A stretch of DNA of 64,000 nucleotides from Jiangella endophytica. GTDB taxonomy: Bacteria; Actinomycetota; Actinomycetes; Jiangellales; Jiangellaceae. Of the stretch, positions 41,638 to 52,000 are shown piece by piece; the stretch's first letter is position 1; each line of letters begins with the position of its first letter. Both the position numbers and the translations under genes were made by a program. A model generated the notes under the pieces. The model was given only the letters and a program-made list of their open reading frames with translations, was not told the origin of the DNA and made no database searches. The stretch is taken from the NCBI RefSeq assembly GCF_003427025.1, contig NZ_QVAI01000001.1:620001-684000 (forward strand), written 5' to 3'.

Positions 41638-43947
41638 GTGTCCGAGCCCGCTGCCCAGCCCCTGCTCGCCTCCGCGACCCGAGCCGCTCACGCGCTGCGC
41701 GACCTCGGTGATCCGCTGCCCGCCGAGGTCACCGGCCGGCTGGCCGAGCTGGCGGCCGACGTAGGCCCCGACGCCGAGGTCGTGCGCGAGGCCGAGGACC
41801 TGCTGCGGCCGTACGTGCTCGTCCAGGTGCGTCTCGACGAGCGCGCGGGGACGACGAGCACGCCCGGCGCCGCGTCGCCGCGGCTGGTCCAGCACGGCTG
41901 GCGCAGCTTCCTCGTCCGGGTCGCCAACCCGCACCGCATCGAGGCCCGGCTGGTCGGCATGACGCCCGGCGTGTTCGGGGTCATCGACCAGAAGAGCCAC
42001 TCCGCCCGCACCGTGCTGCCCGACACCCTCGACAGCGTGCCGCGCATCGAGGGCTCCTGGCTGCAGACGCGGCTCGCGTCGCCGGGCGACCTGTCCGGCC
42101 TGGAGGTCGAGTACAAGGTCGTCAGCGTCTACAGCCGCGACGGCGGCCGCCGCTCCGGCGGTCTGACGTTCACCGCGGCCGTCGAGGAGCAGCCGGAGAG
42201 CCTCACGCGTCCGGCCGACCAGCTGGCCATGCGCCGCATGATGATGGGGACCGAGGAGTACGGCGCGACGTTCGAGTTCGACTGCGCGCCGGCGCGCGAC
42301 GTCCGCATCGACGTCCGTGAGCCCGACGGCGGCAGCAGCGTCGCCGCCATCACGGTGCGCGACGCGCAGGGCCGGTCGTACCCGTCGACGGCGATGCGGC
42401 TGGCCCCGGACATGTTCTTCCACGAGCACGTCTACCGCGCCACCGGCGAGGTGATCCGGCTGCCGGAGGGCGGCTACGAGTTCGCCGCACGGCGCGGGCC
42501 GGAGTACCGCGAGACGCGGCGCGACGTCCGTGTCGGGCCTGGCACCGACGCCGTCGAGCTGCGGCTGGACCGCTGGGTCGATCCCGCCGGCCACGGCTAC
42601 TACTCGGGCGACCCGCACATCCACGCGGGCGGCTGCTCGCACTACAACGTGCCCAGTGAGGGCGTGACACCGGAGACGATGATCCGGCACGTCCGCGGCG
42701 AAGGGCTGTGGCTGGGCAGCGTGCTGACCTGGGGACCCTGCTACTACCACCAGAAGCAGTTCTTCAGCGGCGAGTCGATCAGCCCGCCGGCGCTGCTGGA
42801 GAACCCGGCGATGCAGCGGGCGCAGGGCATGACCTGGGAGCCGCAGACCACCGACCGCGACGGCCAGAGCCTGCTGCGCTACGACGTCGAGGTGTCCGGC
42901 TTCCCGTCCAGTCACTCCGGGCACGTCATCCTGCTCGGGCTGACCGACCAGGACTACCCGGGCACCGAGCTGATCGAGGACTGGCCGTCCTGGAACCTGC
43001 CGATCATGCGCTGGGGCCAGTCGCAGAACGCGCTGACCGGCTACGCGCACTGCGGGCTCGGGCTGGCGGCCGGCACCGACGAGCTGCCGAACTACGTCGT
43101 GCCCGGGTTCCACTCGATCGGGTCCAACGAGATCATCGTCGACGTGCCGCTGGGCGTCGCCGACTTCCAGGCCGGCGCCGAGGTGGCGCCCGCGGCCGAG
43201 CTGAACATCTGGTACCACCTGCTCAACGTCGGTTTCCGCACGTTGATGCTGGGCGAGACCGACTACCCGTGCATCTACGACGAGGGCCCGGGCGTCGGGC
43301 GCACCTACGTCCGGCTGCCCGAGCCGCCGCAGGGCCCGCGGGCGCTGGAGACGTGGATCGCCGGGCTGAAGGACGGCGCGTCGTACTTCGGCGACGGCCG
43401 CAGCCACGTGTTCGACCTGGCCGTCGACGGCGATCTCGCCCGCGAGCACCGTCTGGCGGAGCCGGGCCCGGTGCGGGTGACGGCGACGGTCGCGGCCTGG
43501 CTGCCCGAGGAGCCGCCACCGCCGCCCGAGGCCGGCCGCCCGGCGTACAGCGCGCCGGTGGGCTGGCACCTGGAGCGGGCCCGCGTCGGCGAGAGCCGCG
43601 AGGTCCTGCTCGACCTGGTGGTCAACGGCGTCGCGGTGGCCTCACGCCGGCTGGTCGCCAACGGCACCGAGCACGCGGTGGGCTTCGACGTGACGCTGGA
43701 GCGCTCGTCGTGGGTGGCGCTGCGGATCCTGCACAGCGTGCACACCCAGCCGATCTTCGTCGAGGCCGGCGGCCGTCCGATCCGCGCCTCGAAGCGCAGT
43801 GCGCGGTGGCTGCACGACTCGGTCGACGCCTTGTGGGCGGCCAAGTCCGCGTTCATCCGCGAGAGTGAGCGGGCCGACGCCCGGGCGGCCTACGACGCCG
43901 CTCAGGCCGTGTATGTGACCCGCCAGGACGAGTGCGAGGCCGACTGA
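41638..43947 (+). CDS. CehA/McbA-type metal-dependent hydrolase
   Basis: A 769-residue protein without signal peptide. Residues about 1-315 are beta-rich and hold no recognised catalytic motif. The catalytic domain begins near 318 with YYSGDPHIHAGGCSHYNVPS, a histidine pair of the PHP-like CehA/McbA family, followed by MIRHVRGEGLWLGSVLTWGP, SSHSGHVILLGL and LMLGETDYPCIY, which supply further metal ligands. Known members cleave carbamate or pyrophosphate-like bonds. The GTG start has AGGAGG five bases upstream; frames upstream overlap rmlC and are not real. It sits between rmlC and a small coupled gene, so it is probably co-expressed with rhamnose synthesis, though its substrate is unknown. 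Confidence 0.8.
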   Translation: MSEPAAQPLLASATRAAHALRDLGDPLPAEVTGRLAELAADVGPDAEVVREAEDLLRPYVLVQVRLDERAGTTSTPGAASPRLVQHGWRSFLVRVANPHRIEARLVGMTPGVFGVIDQKSHSARTVLPDTLDSVPRIEGSWLQTRLASPGDLSGLEVEYKVVSVYSRDGGRRSGGLTFTAAVEEQPESLTRPADQLAMRRMMMGTEEYGATFEFDCAPARDVRIDVREPDGGSSVAAITVRDAQGRSYPSTAMRLAPDMFFHEHVYRATGEVIRLPEGGYEFAARRGPEYRETRRDVRVGPGTDAVELRLDRWVDPAGHGYYSGDPHIHAGGCSHYNVPSEGVTPETMIRHVRGEGLWLGSVLTWGPCYYHQKQFFSGESISPPALLENPAMQRAQGMTWEPQTTDRDGQSLLRYDVEVSGFPSSHSGHVILLGLTDQDYPGTELIEDWPSWNLPIMRWGQSQNALTGYAHCGLGLAAGTDELPNYVVPGFHSIGSNEIIVDVPLGVADFQAGAEVAPAAELNIWYHLLNVGFRTLMLGETDYPCIYDEGPGVGRTYVRLPEPPQGPRALETWIAGLKDGASYFGDGRSHVFDLAVDGDLAREHRLAEPGPVRVTATVAAWLPEEPPPPPEAGRPAYSAPVGWHLERARVGESREVLLDLVVNGVAVASRRLVANGTEHAVGFDVTLERSSWVALRILHSVHTQPIFVEAGGRPIRASKRSARWLHDSVDALWAAKSAFIRESERADARAAYDAAQAVYVTRQDECEAD

Positions 43948-44408
43948 TGAGCCACCCGGAGGCGAGCGGCTGCTGCGGCCCGGTCGACACCACGGCGCCG
44001 ATCGCGGTCACCATCAACCCGGAGGCCCGGGTGCACGTCGCCCGCACCGCGACCCGGCTGGGTGCGCTCGCGCCCGGCGACTGGCACACGATCGACGTCA
44101 CCATCGTCAACGACGGCTACGTCACCGGCCCGCTCACCATCGAGAGCGACCCGGTCCGCGGTGTCGAGCTGGACCTCCCGGTGCACCACCTCACCGGCGA
44201 ACCGCGGCAGGACGGTGGCTTCCGGGTCCGCTTCGACGCCCCCGCCGCGGTCGACGTCACGCTGACGTTCCGTGCGCTGGGCGCCCTCGGCGGACTCGCG
44301 CAGCACAGCACGCTCAGTGTGCTGCTCCGCTCCGAACCGCGAGGCAACCCGTCCCTGCCCGTCGTGCGTCTTCTCGCTGAGGGAGCCTCGGGCGACGGGG
44401 CTCGCTGA
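43947..44408 (+). CDS. Small protein of unknown function coupled to the hydrolase
   Basis: A 153-residue protein whose ATG shares a base with the stop of the hydrolase gene (TGATG), so the two are translationally coupled. It looks like a single immunoglobulin-like beta sandwich: IAVTINPEARVHVA, DWHTIDVTIVNDGYVTGPLTI, GVELDLPVHHLTG, FRVRFDAPAAVDVTLTFRAL. There is a cysteine pair in SGCCGP near the N-terminus. No signal peptide. It may be an accessory subunit or substrate-binding partner of the hydrolase. I do not recognise the family. Confidence 0.7.
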   Translation: MSHPEASGCCGPVDTTAPIAVTINPEARVHVARTATRLGALAPGDWHTIDVTIVNDGYVTGPLTIESDPVRGVELDLPVHHLTGEPRQDGGFRVRFDAPAAVDVTLTFRALGALGGLAQHSTLSVLLRSEPRGNPSLPVVRLLAEGASGDGAR

Positions 44409-44476
44409 CGGGCCGGGGGGCCTTGTGACGCCCGAGAAACCGGGGCGAAACGGGACGAGCTGGAACGGCCCGTAGC

Positions 44477-44500
44477 GTCCGCCGCCTGAGCGCGGCGGAC
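44477..44500 (+). terminator. Short hairpin between the hydrolase operon and the glycosyltransferase
   Basis: GTCCGCCGC and GCGGCGGAC are exact complements with a six-base loop. It lies 68 bp after one stop and 21 bp before the next start, so it may end the rml operon or act in the leader of the glycosyltransferase mRNA. Confidence 0.5.
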
Positions 44501-44521
44501 AGCACGGGAAGGTGGCCGGCC

Positions 44522-47500
44522 TTGGGCACAGTCAGTGGAATCAAGAGGCTGCCTCGGCGGGTGCGCTCGGGCCTGATCAGGCGCCGTGTGGCCCTGGGTG
44601 CCGGTGTCCGGGCCTATCGCCGCCGGGCCGGTCAGCCGCTGGGTCCGTGGCCGCCGCGGCGGCCGGCCCGGGTCGAGCCGGTCGGGGAGCTGCTCGCCTG
44701 GAACGTGCTCGATCGGGAGTTCTACGCCGCCCAGACCGGCAAGGAGTTCGCCGACGACACCGTCGCCGCCCGTCACTACCTGCGTTGGGGACTGCAGCGC
44801 GGGCTCTCGCCGCATCCGCTGTACGAGCCGGAGTTCCACGACCCGAAGTACCGGGCGCGCAAGAACGTCGACCCGCTGCTCCGTGCCCGCCGCGTGACCA
44901 GGGGCGCGCTGGGGCCGCTGTTCGACGTCGCGACCTATCTCGAGCGGCACCCCGAGGCGGCCGAGCACCCGGGGGGCGCGCTCGGCCACTTCCTCTCCTG
45001 GGCCGGGCCGCAGACGCCGGTGCCGGTGCGGCCGGACCACGTCGGCGCGGTGCCGGCGCTGGGCGTCGTCCGGGAGCGGGCGACCGCGGCCGCCCGGCGC
45101 TGGCGCGAGCAGCACGCCGTCGGCCACGGCACCCGGCTCAGCGAGGACATCGACGCGGCGGCCGAGCGCGAGTGGATCGCCCGGGTGTCCCGGCTGCCGC
45201 TACCCGCGGCGGGAGACGGGCCGCTGGTCAGCGTCGTCATCGCGGTCCGGAACCGACCGGCGCAGATCCGCGCGGCGGTCGCGTCGGTGCTCGGCCAGAG
45301 TCTGCGCGACCTGGAGCTGATCGTCGTCGACGACGGGTCGTCCGACGCGACGCCGGACGTGCTGCGCGACCTGGCCCGTCGCGACTACCGGCTGCGCGTG
45401 CTGGACGGGCCGTGGCGCGGGGTGTGCGCCGCCCGCAACACCGGGATCGCCGCGGCCCGCGGCCGCTACGTCGCCTTCCTCGACTCCGACGACGTGTACC
45501 GCCCGCGGTTCCTGGAACTGGCGGTCAAGGCGATGGCCGGCGACGGTCTGCGCGCCGCGCACGCCGTGCTCGACCACGGCCCGGACGCGCCGCTTCGCTA
45601 CCTGGCCTTCGACGGCGCCCACGAGCACCTGCTGGTCAAGAACCACGTGAACATGATCTCGCTGATCGTGGAGCGGGCGGTCCTGACGGCGATCGGCGGG
45701 TTCGACGAGTCGCTGCGCCGCTGGGTCGACCACGACCTCGCCATCCGGATCGCCCGCGAGACGCCGCTGCGGCTGCTGCCCTTCGTCGGCGGCGCGGTCG
45801 GCCGTGCCGGATCGGGCACCGACCGCATCACCCTGACCGAGGCGCCCGGCTGGGAGTACGTCGTCCTGGCCAAGCATCACGTGGACTGGGCCGCCGTGGC
45901 GGCAGGGCTGTCCGGCCGCGTGCCTGGGCGTGTGTCGGTGCTGATCCCCACCTTCCAGGACTGGCGGATGACGACGGACGCGGTGGCGTCGGTGCTGGCG
46001 GCGGCGTCGGCCGACGGCGACGACGTCGAGGTGGTCGTGGTCGACAACGGGTCGCGGCGGGCGGTGTCGGCGATCCTGGCGGCCCGGTTCGCCGCGTCGC
46101 CCGAGGTGACGGTGGTGCGGGCGGTCCGCAACCTCAACTTCGCGCTCGGCTCGAACCTGGCGTTCGCGCACTCCACCGGCGCGGCCGTCGTCTTCCTCAA
46201 CAACGACACCGTCGTGCGGCCCGGCTGGCTGCGGCCGCTCGTCGGCGCGCTGGACGACGACGCCGTCGCCGGGGCGCAGCCGTTGCTGGTGTATCCCGAC
46301 GGGACTATCCAGTCGGCCGGCACCGTGTTCGCCGGTGGCGACAGCTTCCCGCACGCGTTCCTGGCCCACCACCCGATGGAGGACGCACAGGCCCTGGGGA
46401 CGATGACCGGCTTCACGGCGGTCACCGCCGCCGTCCTGGCCATGCGGGCCGCCGACGTCGTCGCGCTGCGCGGCTTCGACCCGATGTTCATCAACGGCTG
46501 CGAGGACATCGACCTGTGCCTGCGTGCCGTCGCCGAACTGGGCGGCCGGTTCGCCGTCGTCACCGAGTCCGTCGTCGAGCACCACGAGAGCAAGACGCCG
46601 GGCCGGCTGGCCTTCGGCGGCGCGAACCGGCGGGAGTTCCTGGCGCGGTGGGCCGGCCGGCTGCCGGCGTCGGAGCTCGGCCGGTACGAGGACGCCGGCT
46701 TCGCCGTGGCGCACGTCCAGCCGGGCGTGATCGACCCCGCCGGGCTGCGGACGGCGCTGCCGGTCCTGGTCCGGACGGCGTCGGTGGCCGTCGCCGAACG
46801 GCCGCCCGCGCTGCGCTGGGCGGTCAAGATCGGCGCGCACGCCGGCCCTCGCGGCGACACCTGGGGCGACGTGCACTTCGCCCGCGACCTCGCGGCCGCG
46901 CTGCGCCGGCTCGGCCAGGAGGTCGTCGTCGACCGCCGGCTGGCCTTCGACCGTCCGACCGGCTACCTCGACGACGTCACACTCACGCTGCGCGGGCTGG
47001 AGACGTACGCGCCCGGGCCGGGGCGGACGAACCTGCTCTGGGTGATCAGCCATCCGGACGCCGTCACGGCGGACGAGGCGCGCCGCTACCACGCGGTGTT
47101 CGCGGCCTCGGCGCCGTGGGCGGCCTCCGTGTCGGACCAGTGGGGCCTGGACGTGCGGCCGCTGCTGCAGGCCACCGAACCGTCCCGGTTCCAGCCCGGC
47201 GCGTCGGCCGGTGGCGCGGCCGGGCCGGTGCTGTTCCTCGGATCCGGCCGGCGCGGCGACGTCCGGCCGATCGTCCGCGACGCCATCCAGGCCGGCGTCG
47301 ACCTGCACGTCTACGGGCAGAACTGGCGTGACGAGATTCCGGCGCGGTACCTGCGCGGCGAGTACCTGGACAACGACGCGGCGGGGGCGGCGTACGAGCG
47401 GGCGCGGGTCGTCCTCAACGACCACTGGGCGGATATGCGGGAGCACGGCTTCGTGTCGAATCGGGTCTTCGACGCGGTGGCGGCGGGTGGGCGGGTGGTC

Positions 47501-47722
47501 AGCGACTCGATCGAGGGCCTGGCCGAGCTGTTCGGACCGGCCGTGCGGACGTACTCGTCGCCGGAGGAGCTGGCGGCGCTGTGCGCGCTGGAGCCGGACG
47601 AGTTCTGCCCGCCGGACGCACTCAAGCTGGTGTCCGAGGAGGTCCGGACGGTGCACTCGTTCGACGCCCGCGCGCGAGTGCTGCTGGACGCGGCCCTGGC
47701 GGCGCGCGCGCATGCCTCCTGA
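44522..47722 (+). CDS. Trimodular glycosyltransferase (GT2-GT2-CgeB-like)
   Basis: A 1066-residue cytoplasmic protein with the same layout as the 49035-52187 product. Residues about 50-200 hold a helical N-terminal domain with LDREFYAAQTG, GLSPHPLYEPEFHD and VATYLERHPEA. The first GT2 domain (about 232-440) has VSVVIAVRN, ELIVVDDGSSD and the DSDD metal motif. The second (about 468-700) has VSVLIPTFQD, VVVVDNGS, FLNNDT and HHESKTPGR. The last 300 residues are a CgeB/GT-B-like module (RWAVKIGAHAG, LWVISHPDAV, RPLLQATE, NDHWADMREHGFVSNRVFD). TTG at 44522 is the likely start, with GGAAGG upstream. Such multi-domain enzymes can build a repeating unit alone. Rhamnose is a plausible donor from position, not from sequence. 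Confidence 0.85.
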   Translation: MGTVSGIKRLPRRVRSGLIRRRVALGAGVRAYRRRAGQPLGPWPPRRPARVEPVGELLAWNVLDREFYAAQTGKEFADDTVAARHYLRWGLQRGLSPHPLYEPEFHDPKYRARKNVDPLLRARRVTRGALGPLFDVATYLERHPEAAEHPGGALGHFLSWAGPQTPVPVRPDHVGAVPALGVVRERATAAARRWREQHAVGHGTRLSEDIDAAAEREWIARVSRLPLPAAGDGPLVSVVIAVRNRPAQIRAAVASVLGQSLRDLELIVVDDGSSDATPDVLRDLARRDYRLRVLDGPWRGVCAARNTGIAAARGRYVAFLDSDDVYRPRFLELAVKAMAGDGLRAAHAVLDHGPDAPLRYLAFDGAHEHLLVKNHVNMISLIVERAVLTAIGGFDESLRRWVDHDLAIRIARETPLRLLPFVGGAVGRAGSGTDRITLTEAPGWEYVVLAKHHVDWAAVAAGLSGRVPGRVSVLIPTFQDWRMTTDAVASVLAAASADGDDVEVVVVDNGSRRAVSAILAARFAASPEVTVVRAVRNLNFALGSNLAFAHSTGAAVVFLNNDTVVRPGWLRPLVGALDDDAVAGAQPLLVYPDGTIQSAGTVFAGGDSFPHAFLAHHPMEDAQALGTMTGFTAVTAAVLAMRAADVVALRGFDPMFINGCEDIDLCLRAVAELGGRFAVVTESVVEHHESKTPGRLAFGGANRREFLARWAGRLPASELGRYEDAGFAVAHVQPGVIDPAGLRTALPVLVRTASVAVAERPPALRWAVKIGAHAGPRGDTWGDVHFARDLAAALRRLGQEVVVDRRLAFDRPTGYLDDVTLTLRGLETYAPGPGRTNLLWVISHPDAVTADEARRYHAVFAASAPWAASVSDQWGLDVRPLLQATEPSRFQPGASAGGAAGPVLFLGSGRRGDVRPIVRDAIQAGVDLHVYGQNWRDEIPARYLRGEYLDNDAAGAAYERARVVLNDHWADMREHGFVSNRVFDAVAAGGRVVSDSIEGLAELFGPAVRTYSSPEELAALCALEPDEFCPPDALKLVSEEVRTVHSFDARARVLLDAALAARAHAS

Positions 47723-47850
47723 GCTGCCCCCTGGTCTCCGCACATCAGGGCCGGTGGGTGGGTCCTTCCTGGGGCCGGCTCGGGGTATCCGGATGACTGG
47801 CCGACCACCCGAAGTCAGGCGGATGCGCCCCACCCGGCCCAGGAGCACGT

Positions 47851-47910
47851 CACCCGCGTGGGCGCCGGATACAGCCGGAAGCTCGCCGTGATCCGGCTCC
47901 GACGCGGGTG
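47851..47910. terminator. Imperfect hairpin between convergent genes
   Basis: CACCCGCGTGGGCGCCGG at 47851-47868 pairs with CCGGCTCCGACGCGGGTG at 47893-47910 (16 of 18 positions). It is the only structure I see in the 344-bp convergent gap 47723-48066, which has no family A or B repeat. Confidence 0.6.
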
Positions 47911-48066
47911 AGGTGCGTCTCGCCCGGGTGACGTCGGTGAGCGCGTGCTCGCTTGCCGCATAGGCGACGGATCGCCGGGCGGTGCGTATGGGTGCTCATG
48001 GCAAAGCGCGCGACACACGATCGCTGAACTGCGGCGACTCGCCCCGCCGCGTGCCCATGACGGGGG

Positions 48067-48915
48067 TCAGTTCCGGGAGAGGACGGCGGGGGCGGCGGCT
48101 GCCAGGGCTTCGTCCCAGGGGCGCAGCGGCGGCAGGCCGGCCCGGGCCCAGCCGTCGTGGCCGAGGACGGAGTATGCGGGCCGCGGCGCCGGGCGCGGGA
48201 ACTTGTCGGTCGTGGTGGGCCGGACCCGCTCGGGGTCGAGGCCCAGCTGCGTGAAGACCGCGCGGGCCAGACCGAACCACGTCGTCTCGCCGCCGTTCGT
48301 CGCGTGGTAGACGCCGGGCGGAGCGTCGGCGCGGACCAGCTCGACCAGCCGGGTCGCGACGTCGGCCGACCACGTGGGCTGGCCGCGCTGGTCGTCGACG
48401 ACGTCGAGGGTCTCGCGGTCGGCCGAGAGCCGGGCCATCGTCCTGACGAAGTTGCCGCCGTGCTCGCCGTACAGCCACGCGGTGCGCACCACGTAGCCGG
48501 CGTCGGGCAGCGCCGCCAGCACCGCCCGCTCACCGGCGAGCTTGCCGCGTCCGTACGCCGACCGGGGCGCGGTGGGCGCGTCCTCGGGGTACGGCGTGGT
48601 GGCGGCGCCGTCGAACACGTAGTCGGTGGAGACGTGCACCAGCCGGGCGCCGTGCCGGGCGCACGCCGCGGCCAGGTGCGCCGGGCCCGTGCCGTTGACC
48701 GCCGTGGCCTGCGCCTCGGCCGTCTCGGCGCCGTCGACGTCGGTCCAGGCGGCCGTGTTGACGACGACGTCGTGCCCGCGGACGGCCTGGTCGACGGCCG
48801 CGGCGTCGGTGATGTCGAGCTGCGCGCGACCCAGCGCGGTGACCTCGGCGCCGTCCAGCACCGTCGCCACATCGCGGCCCAGCATGCCCGCCGCGCCCGT
48901 GATCAACCACCGCAC
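48067..48915 (-). CDS. rmlD: dTDP-4-dehydrorhamnose reductase
   Basis: A 282-residue reductase. VRWLITGAAGMLGRDVATVL is the NADPH site; VVNTAAWTDVDGAE, VHVSTDYVFDG and YGRGKLAGE (YxxxK) identify RmlD, with VRTAWLYGEHGGNFVRTM further on. It makes dTDP-L-rhamnose in the last step. The GTG at 48915 has GGGAGGTG about seven bases upstream and fits the family length, so the longer frame to 48978 is rejected. It lies 8 kb from rmlABC on the opposite strand, divergent from the glycosyltransferase at 49035. Confidence 0.94.
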   Translation of the reverse strand: MRWLITGAAGMLGRDVATVLDGAEVTALGRAQLDITDAAAVDQAVRGHDVVVNTAAWTDVDGAETAEAQATAVNGTGPAHLAAACARHGARLVHVSTDYVFDGAATTPYPEDAPTAPRSAYGRGKLAGERAVLAALPDAGYVVRTAWLYGEHGGNFVRTMARLSADRETLDVVDDQRGQPTWSADVATRLVELVRADAPPGVYHATNGGETTWFGLARAVFTQLGLDPERVRPTTTDKFPRPAPRPAYSVLGHDGWARAGLPPLRPWDEALAAAAPAVLSRN

Positions 48916-49034
48916 TCCGGCACCTCCCAGCGTCGTCGAACGTCTAAGATACCGAGCGTCCGAACGCGTCCGATGCACTTGGGTCCGATGGCCTGGGGCA
49001 CCAGGGTCATGATCGTTCCCGAGGAGTTCTTCGC

Positions 49035-52000
49035 ATGAGACTGCCGGTCGGCAGAGTCCGTCGTCTGGTCAAGAAGGTGCTGCCGCAGGCGTACCTCGAC
49101 GACGTCGCGCGGCGCCGCCGCATCGCGTCCGCCATCCGTGCCAGTGGGCTGTTCGACGCCGCCTGGTATCGCGAGCAGCTGGACGAGCCGATCCCGGCCG
49201 GCGTCGACCCCGTCGACCACTACGTCATGGTCGGGTCGGCCTCCGACGTCTCGCCCAACCCGTGCTTCGTCAGCGAGTGGTACCGCGACCACCCCAGGAG
49301 CCCGAAGAAGCTCGACGTCGCGCCGTTCATCCACTACGTCAACCGCGGCATCGGCCGCGGGCTGTCGCCGCACCCGCTGTTCGACCCCGAGTTCTACACC
49401 GAGCGGCACCCCGAGGCGACGTCGCATCGCGGCGGCCCGCTCGGCCACTACCTGGAGACCGGCTGGAAGTCCGGCGCGCAGCCCAGCGCCGCCTTCGACG
49501 TCGCCGTCTACACGGCGAACTTCGGCGACGTGCAGGGCCCGCCGCTGGCCGACTTCGCCCGGCGCACGCGCCGGCTCATGCAGGAGACCCGCGGCTGGGA
49601 GCACCTGCCGCGCACCGCCGACACCTTCGACCACGAGGCCTCCGAGGCGTTCAAGCGCCGCGTCGTCGCCGAGTACGCCCAGCGCGGCGAGGACGCGCCG
49701 CTGGTCACCGTCGTCATCCCGACGAAGGACCGGCGCGAGGGCGTGCTCGCCGCCATCGACTCCGTCGTCACGCAGACCTACCGCAACTGGCAGCTGATCG
49801 TCGTCGACGACGGCAGCACCGACGGCACCGCCGAGGCGATCGAGCCGCTGCTGGCCGACGAGCGCATCGAGCTGGTCCGCCGCGAGCGGGCCGGCGGCGT
49901 CTCCGCGGCCCGCAACGCCGGCCTGGCACAGGCCCGCGGCGAGTACGTCGCCTACCTCGACAGCGACAACCTCTGGACGCAGGACTTCCTCGAGGTCATG
50001 GTCGCGTTCGTCCGCACCCGGTCGCTCCGGTTCGGCTACGCCGTGTCCGAGCTGCTGGAGGAGAAGAAGAACGGCCGCCGGGGCTACCGGTCGCTGCCGT
50101 ACAACCGCGCGGCGCTGGTGGAGCGCAACTTCATCGACTGCATCGTCGTCCTGCACGAGCGGTCGCTGCTCGACGAGGTCGGCGGGTTCGACGAGGACCT
50201 GCGCCGCAACGTCGACTGGGACCTGTTCATCCGGATGTCCGCGGTCACCGACTTCGAGCTGGCGCCGTTCATCGCGACCCGCTACGACGCGTGGGAGCAG
50301 CGCAGCGACCGCATCACCATCAACGAGCTGTTCGGCTACCGATTCGTCATCAGGGCCAAGCACCTGGTCGACTGGGCCGCCGTCGACGCCGGGCTGGCGC
50401 AGCGCCGGCCGGGCACCGTCTCCGTCGTCGTCCACGCCGGCGACGACGCGCAAGCCGTCACCGCCACCGTCGAGGGACTGCTCGCCGAGGCGGGCGACGA
50501 CCTCGAGGTGATCGTCGTCGACGCCAAGGCGTCCGAGGCCGAGGCCATGCGGCTGCAGTTCCTGCCGATCCGGTTCCCGAACGTGCGGGTGCTGCGCCAG
50601 ACCCAGCGGCTGTCGACCGAGCTGTCGCGGACCATCGGCGCCGCGCACTCCACCGGCGAGACCATCGTCTTCCTCCCGCCTGCGAGCTGGGTCGAGAACG
50701 GCTGGCTGGAGCCGCTGACCACCGCACTCGCCGACGGCGCCGCGGCCGCCCAGCCGCTGGTGCTGCTGCGCGACGGGACGGTGTGGTCGGCCGGCGTGGC
50801 GTTCGCCCGCAGTGCCCACCCGCACAACCTCTACCGGCGCTTCCCCGGCGACGCGCCCGAGGTCGTCGCGCCGTCGTCGCCGGCCGGGCTGTCGCCGGTC
50901 GCGCTCGCCGTCCGGGCCGCCGACTTCGCCGCCGTCCGTGGCTTCGACCCGCTGTTCGTCAACGACATCGACAACGCCGACCTCAGCCTGCGGCTGGCCC
51001 GCGAGACCGGCCGCCCGCTGCGCTACGTCCCGGCCAGCCTGGTCGCGCTCACCGAGGCGCCGGAGCGGCGCACCACGGCGTCGGCCACCACCACCGCGAC
51101 GGACAACCAGGAGCTGTTCACCGTTCGCTGGAAGGAGACCGTCGCCCAGGACGACGTCACCGTGTGGGGCGAGCGCGGCTACTCCATCGTCGGCTACGAC
51201 GGCGAGGCGCCGACCCACTGGGGCTTCGACCCGATCGTCGTGCGCGACCGTCCGGAGCGGCCGCTGCGCTGGGCGATCAAGATCGGCGCGCCCGACGTCA
51301 CCCGGCGCACCAACTGGGGCGACTGGCACTACGCCATCGGCCTCAAGGAGGCACTCGAGCGGCTCGGCCACGAGGCCGTCATCGACGCCAAGCGGGCCTG
51401 GTACCGGCCCACCTCCCGGTTCGACGACGTCGCGCTCGTGCTGCGCGGGGTCAGCGTCTACACGGTCAATCCGCAGCAGATCAACCTGTCGTGGGTGATC
51501 AGCCACCCGGAGCGGGTCACCCGCCGCGAGCTGGCCTCCTTCGACGCCGTCTTCGCCGCCTCGACCGGCCTGGCCCGGCGGATGTCCACCGATCTCGGCG
51601 CGCCGGTGCGGCCGCTGCTGCAGGCCACCGACCAGTACCGCTTCCACCCCGTCCCCGCCGACCCCCGCCGCCGCCACGACGTGCTGTTCGTCGGCAACGC
51701 GCGCGGCATGCGAGCCTCGGTGGGTGCCGCACTGGAGGCCGGCATCGTCCCGTCGGTCTACGGCGTGCGCTGGCGCGGCCTGCTGCCCGACGGCGCCTGG
51801 CTGGGCGAGTACATCCCCAACGAAGACCTGCCCGCCGTCTACGCCGGCGCCGGCGTCGTCCTCAACGACCACTGGGACGACATGAAGGCCGAGGGCCTGA
51901 TGTCCAACCGGCTGTTCGACCTCGCCGCCTGCGGCGCCCGCATCGTCACCGACGTCGTCCCCGGCCTCGACGAGGTCTTCGGCGACGTCGTCCTGACCTA

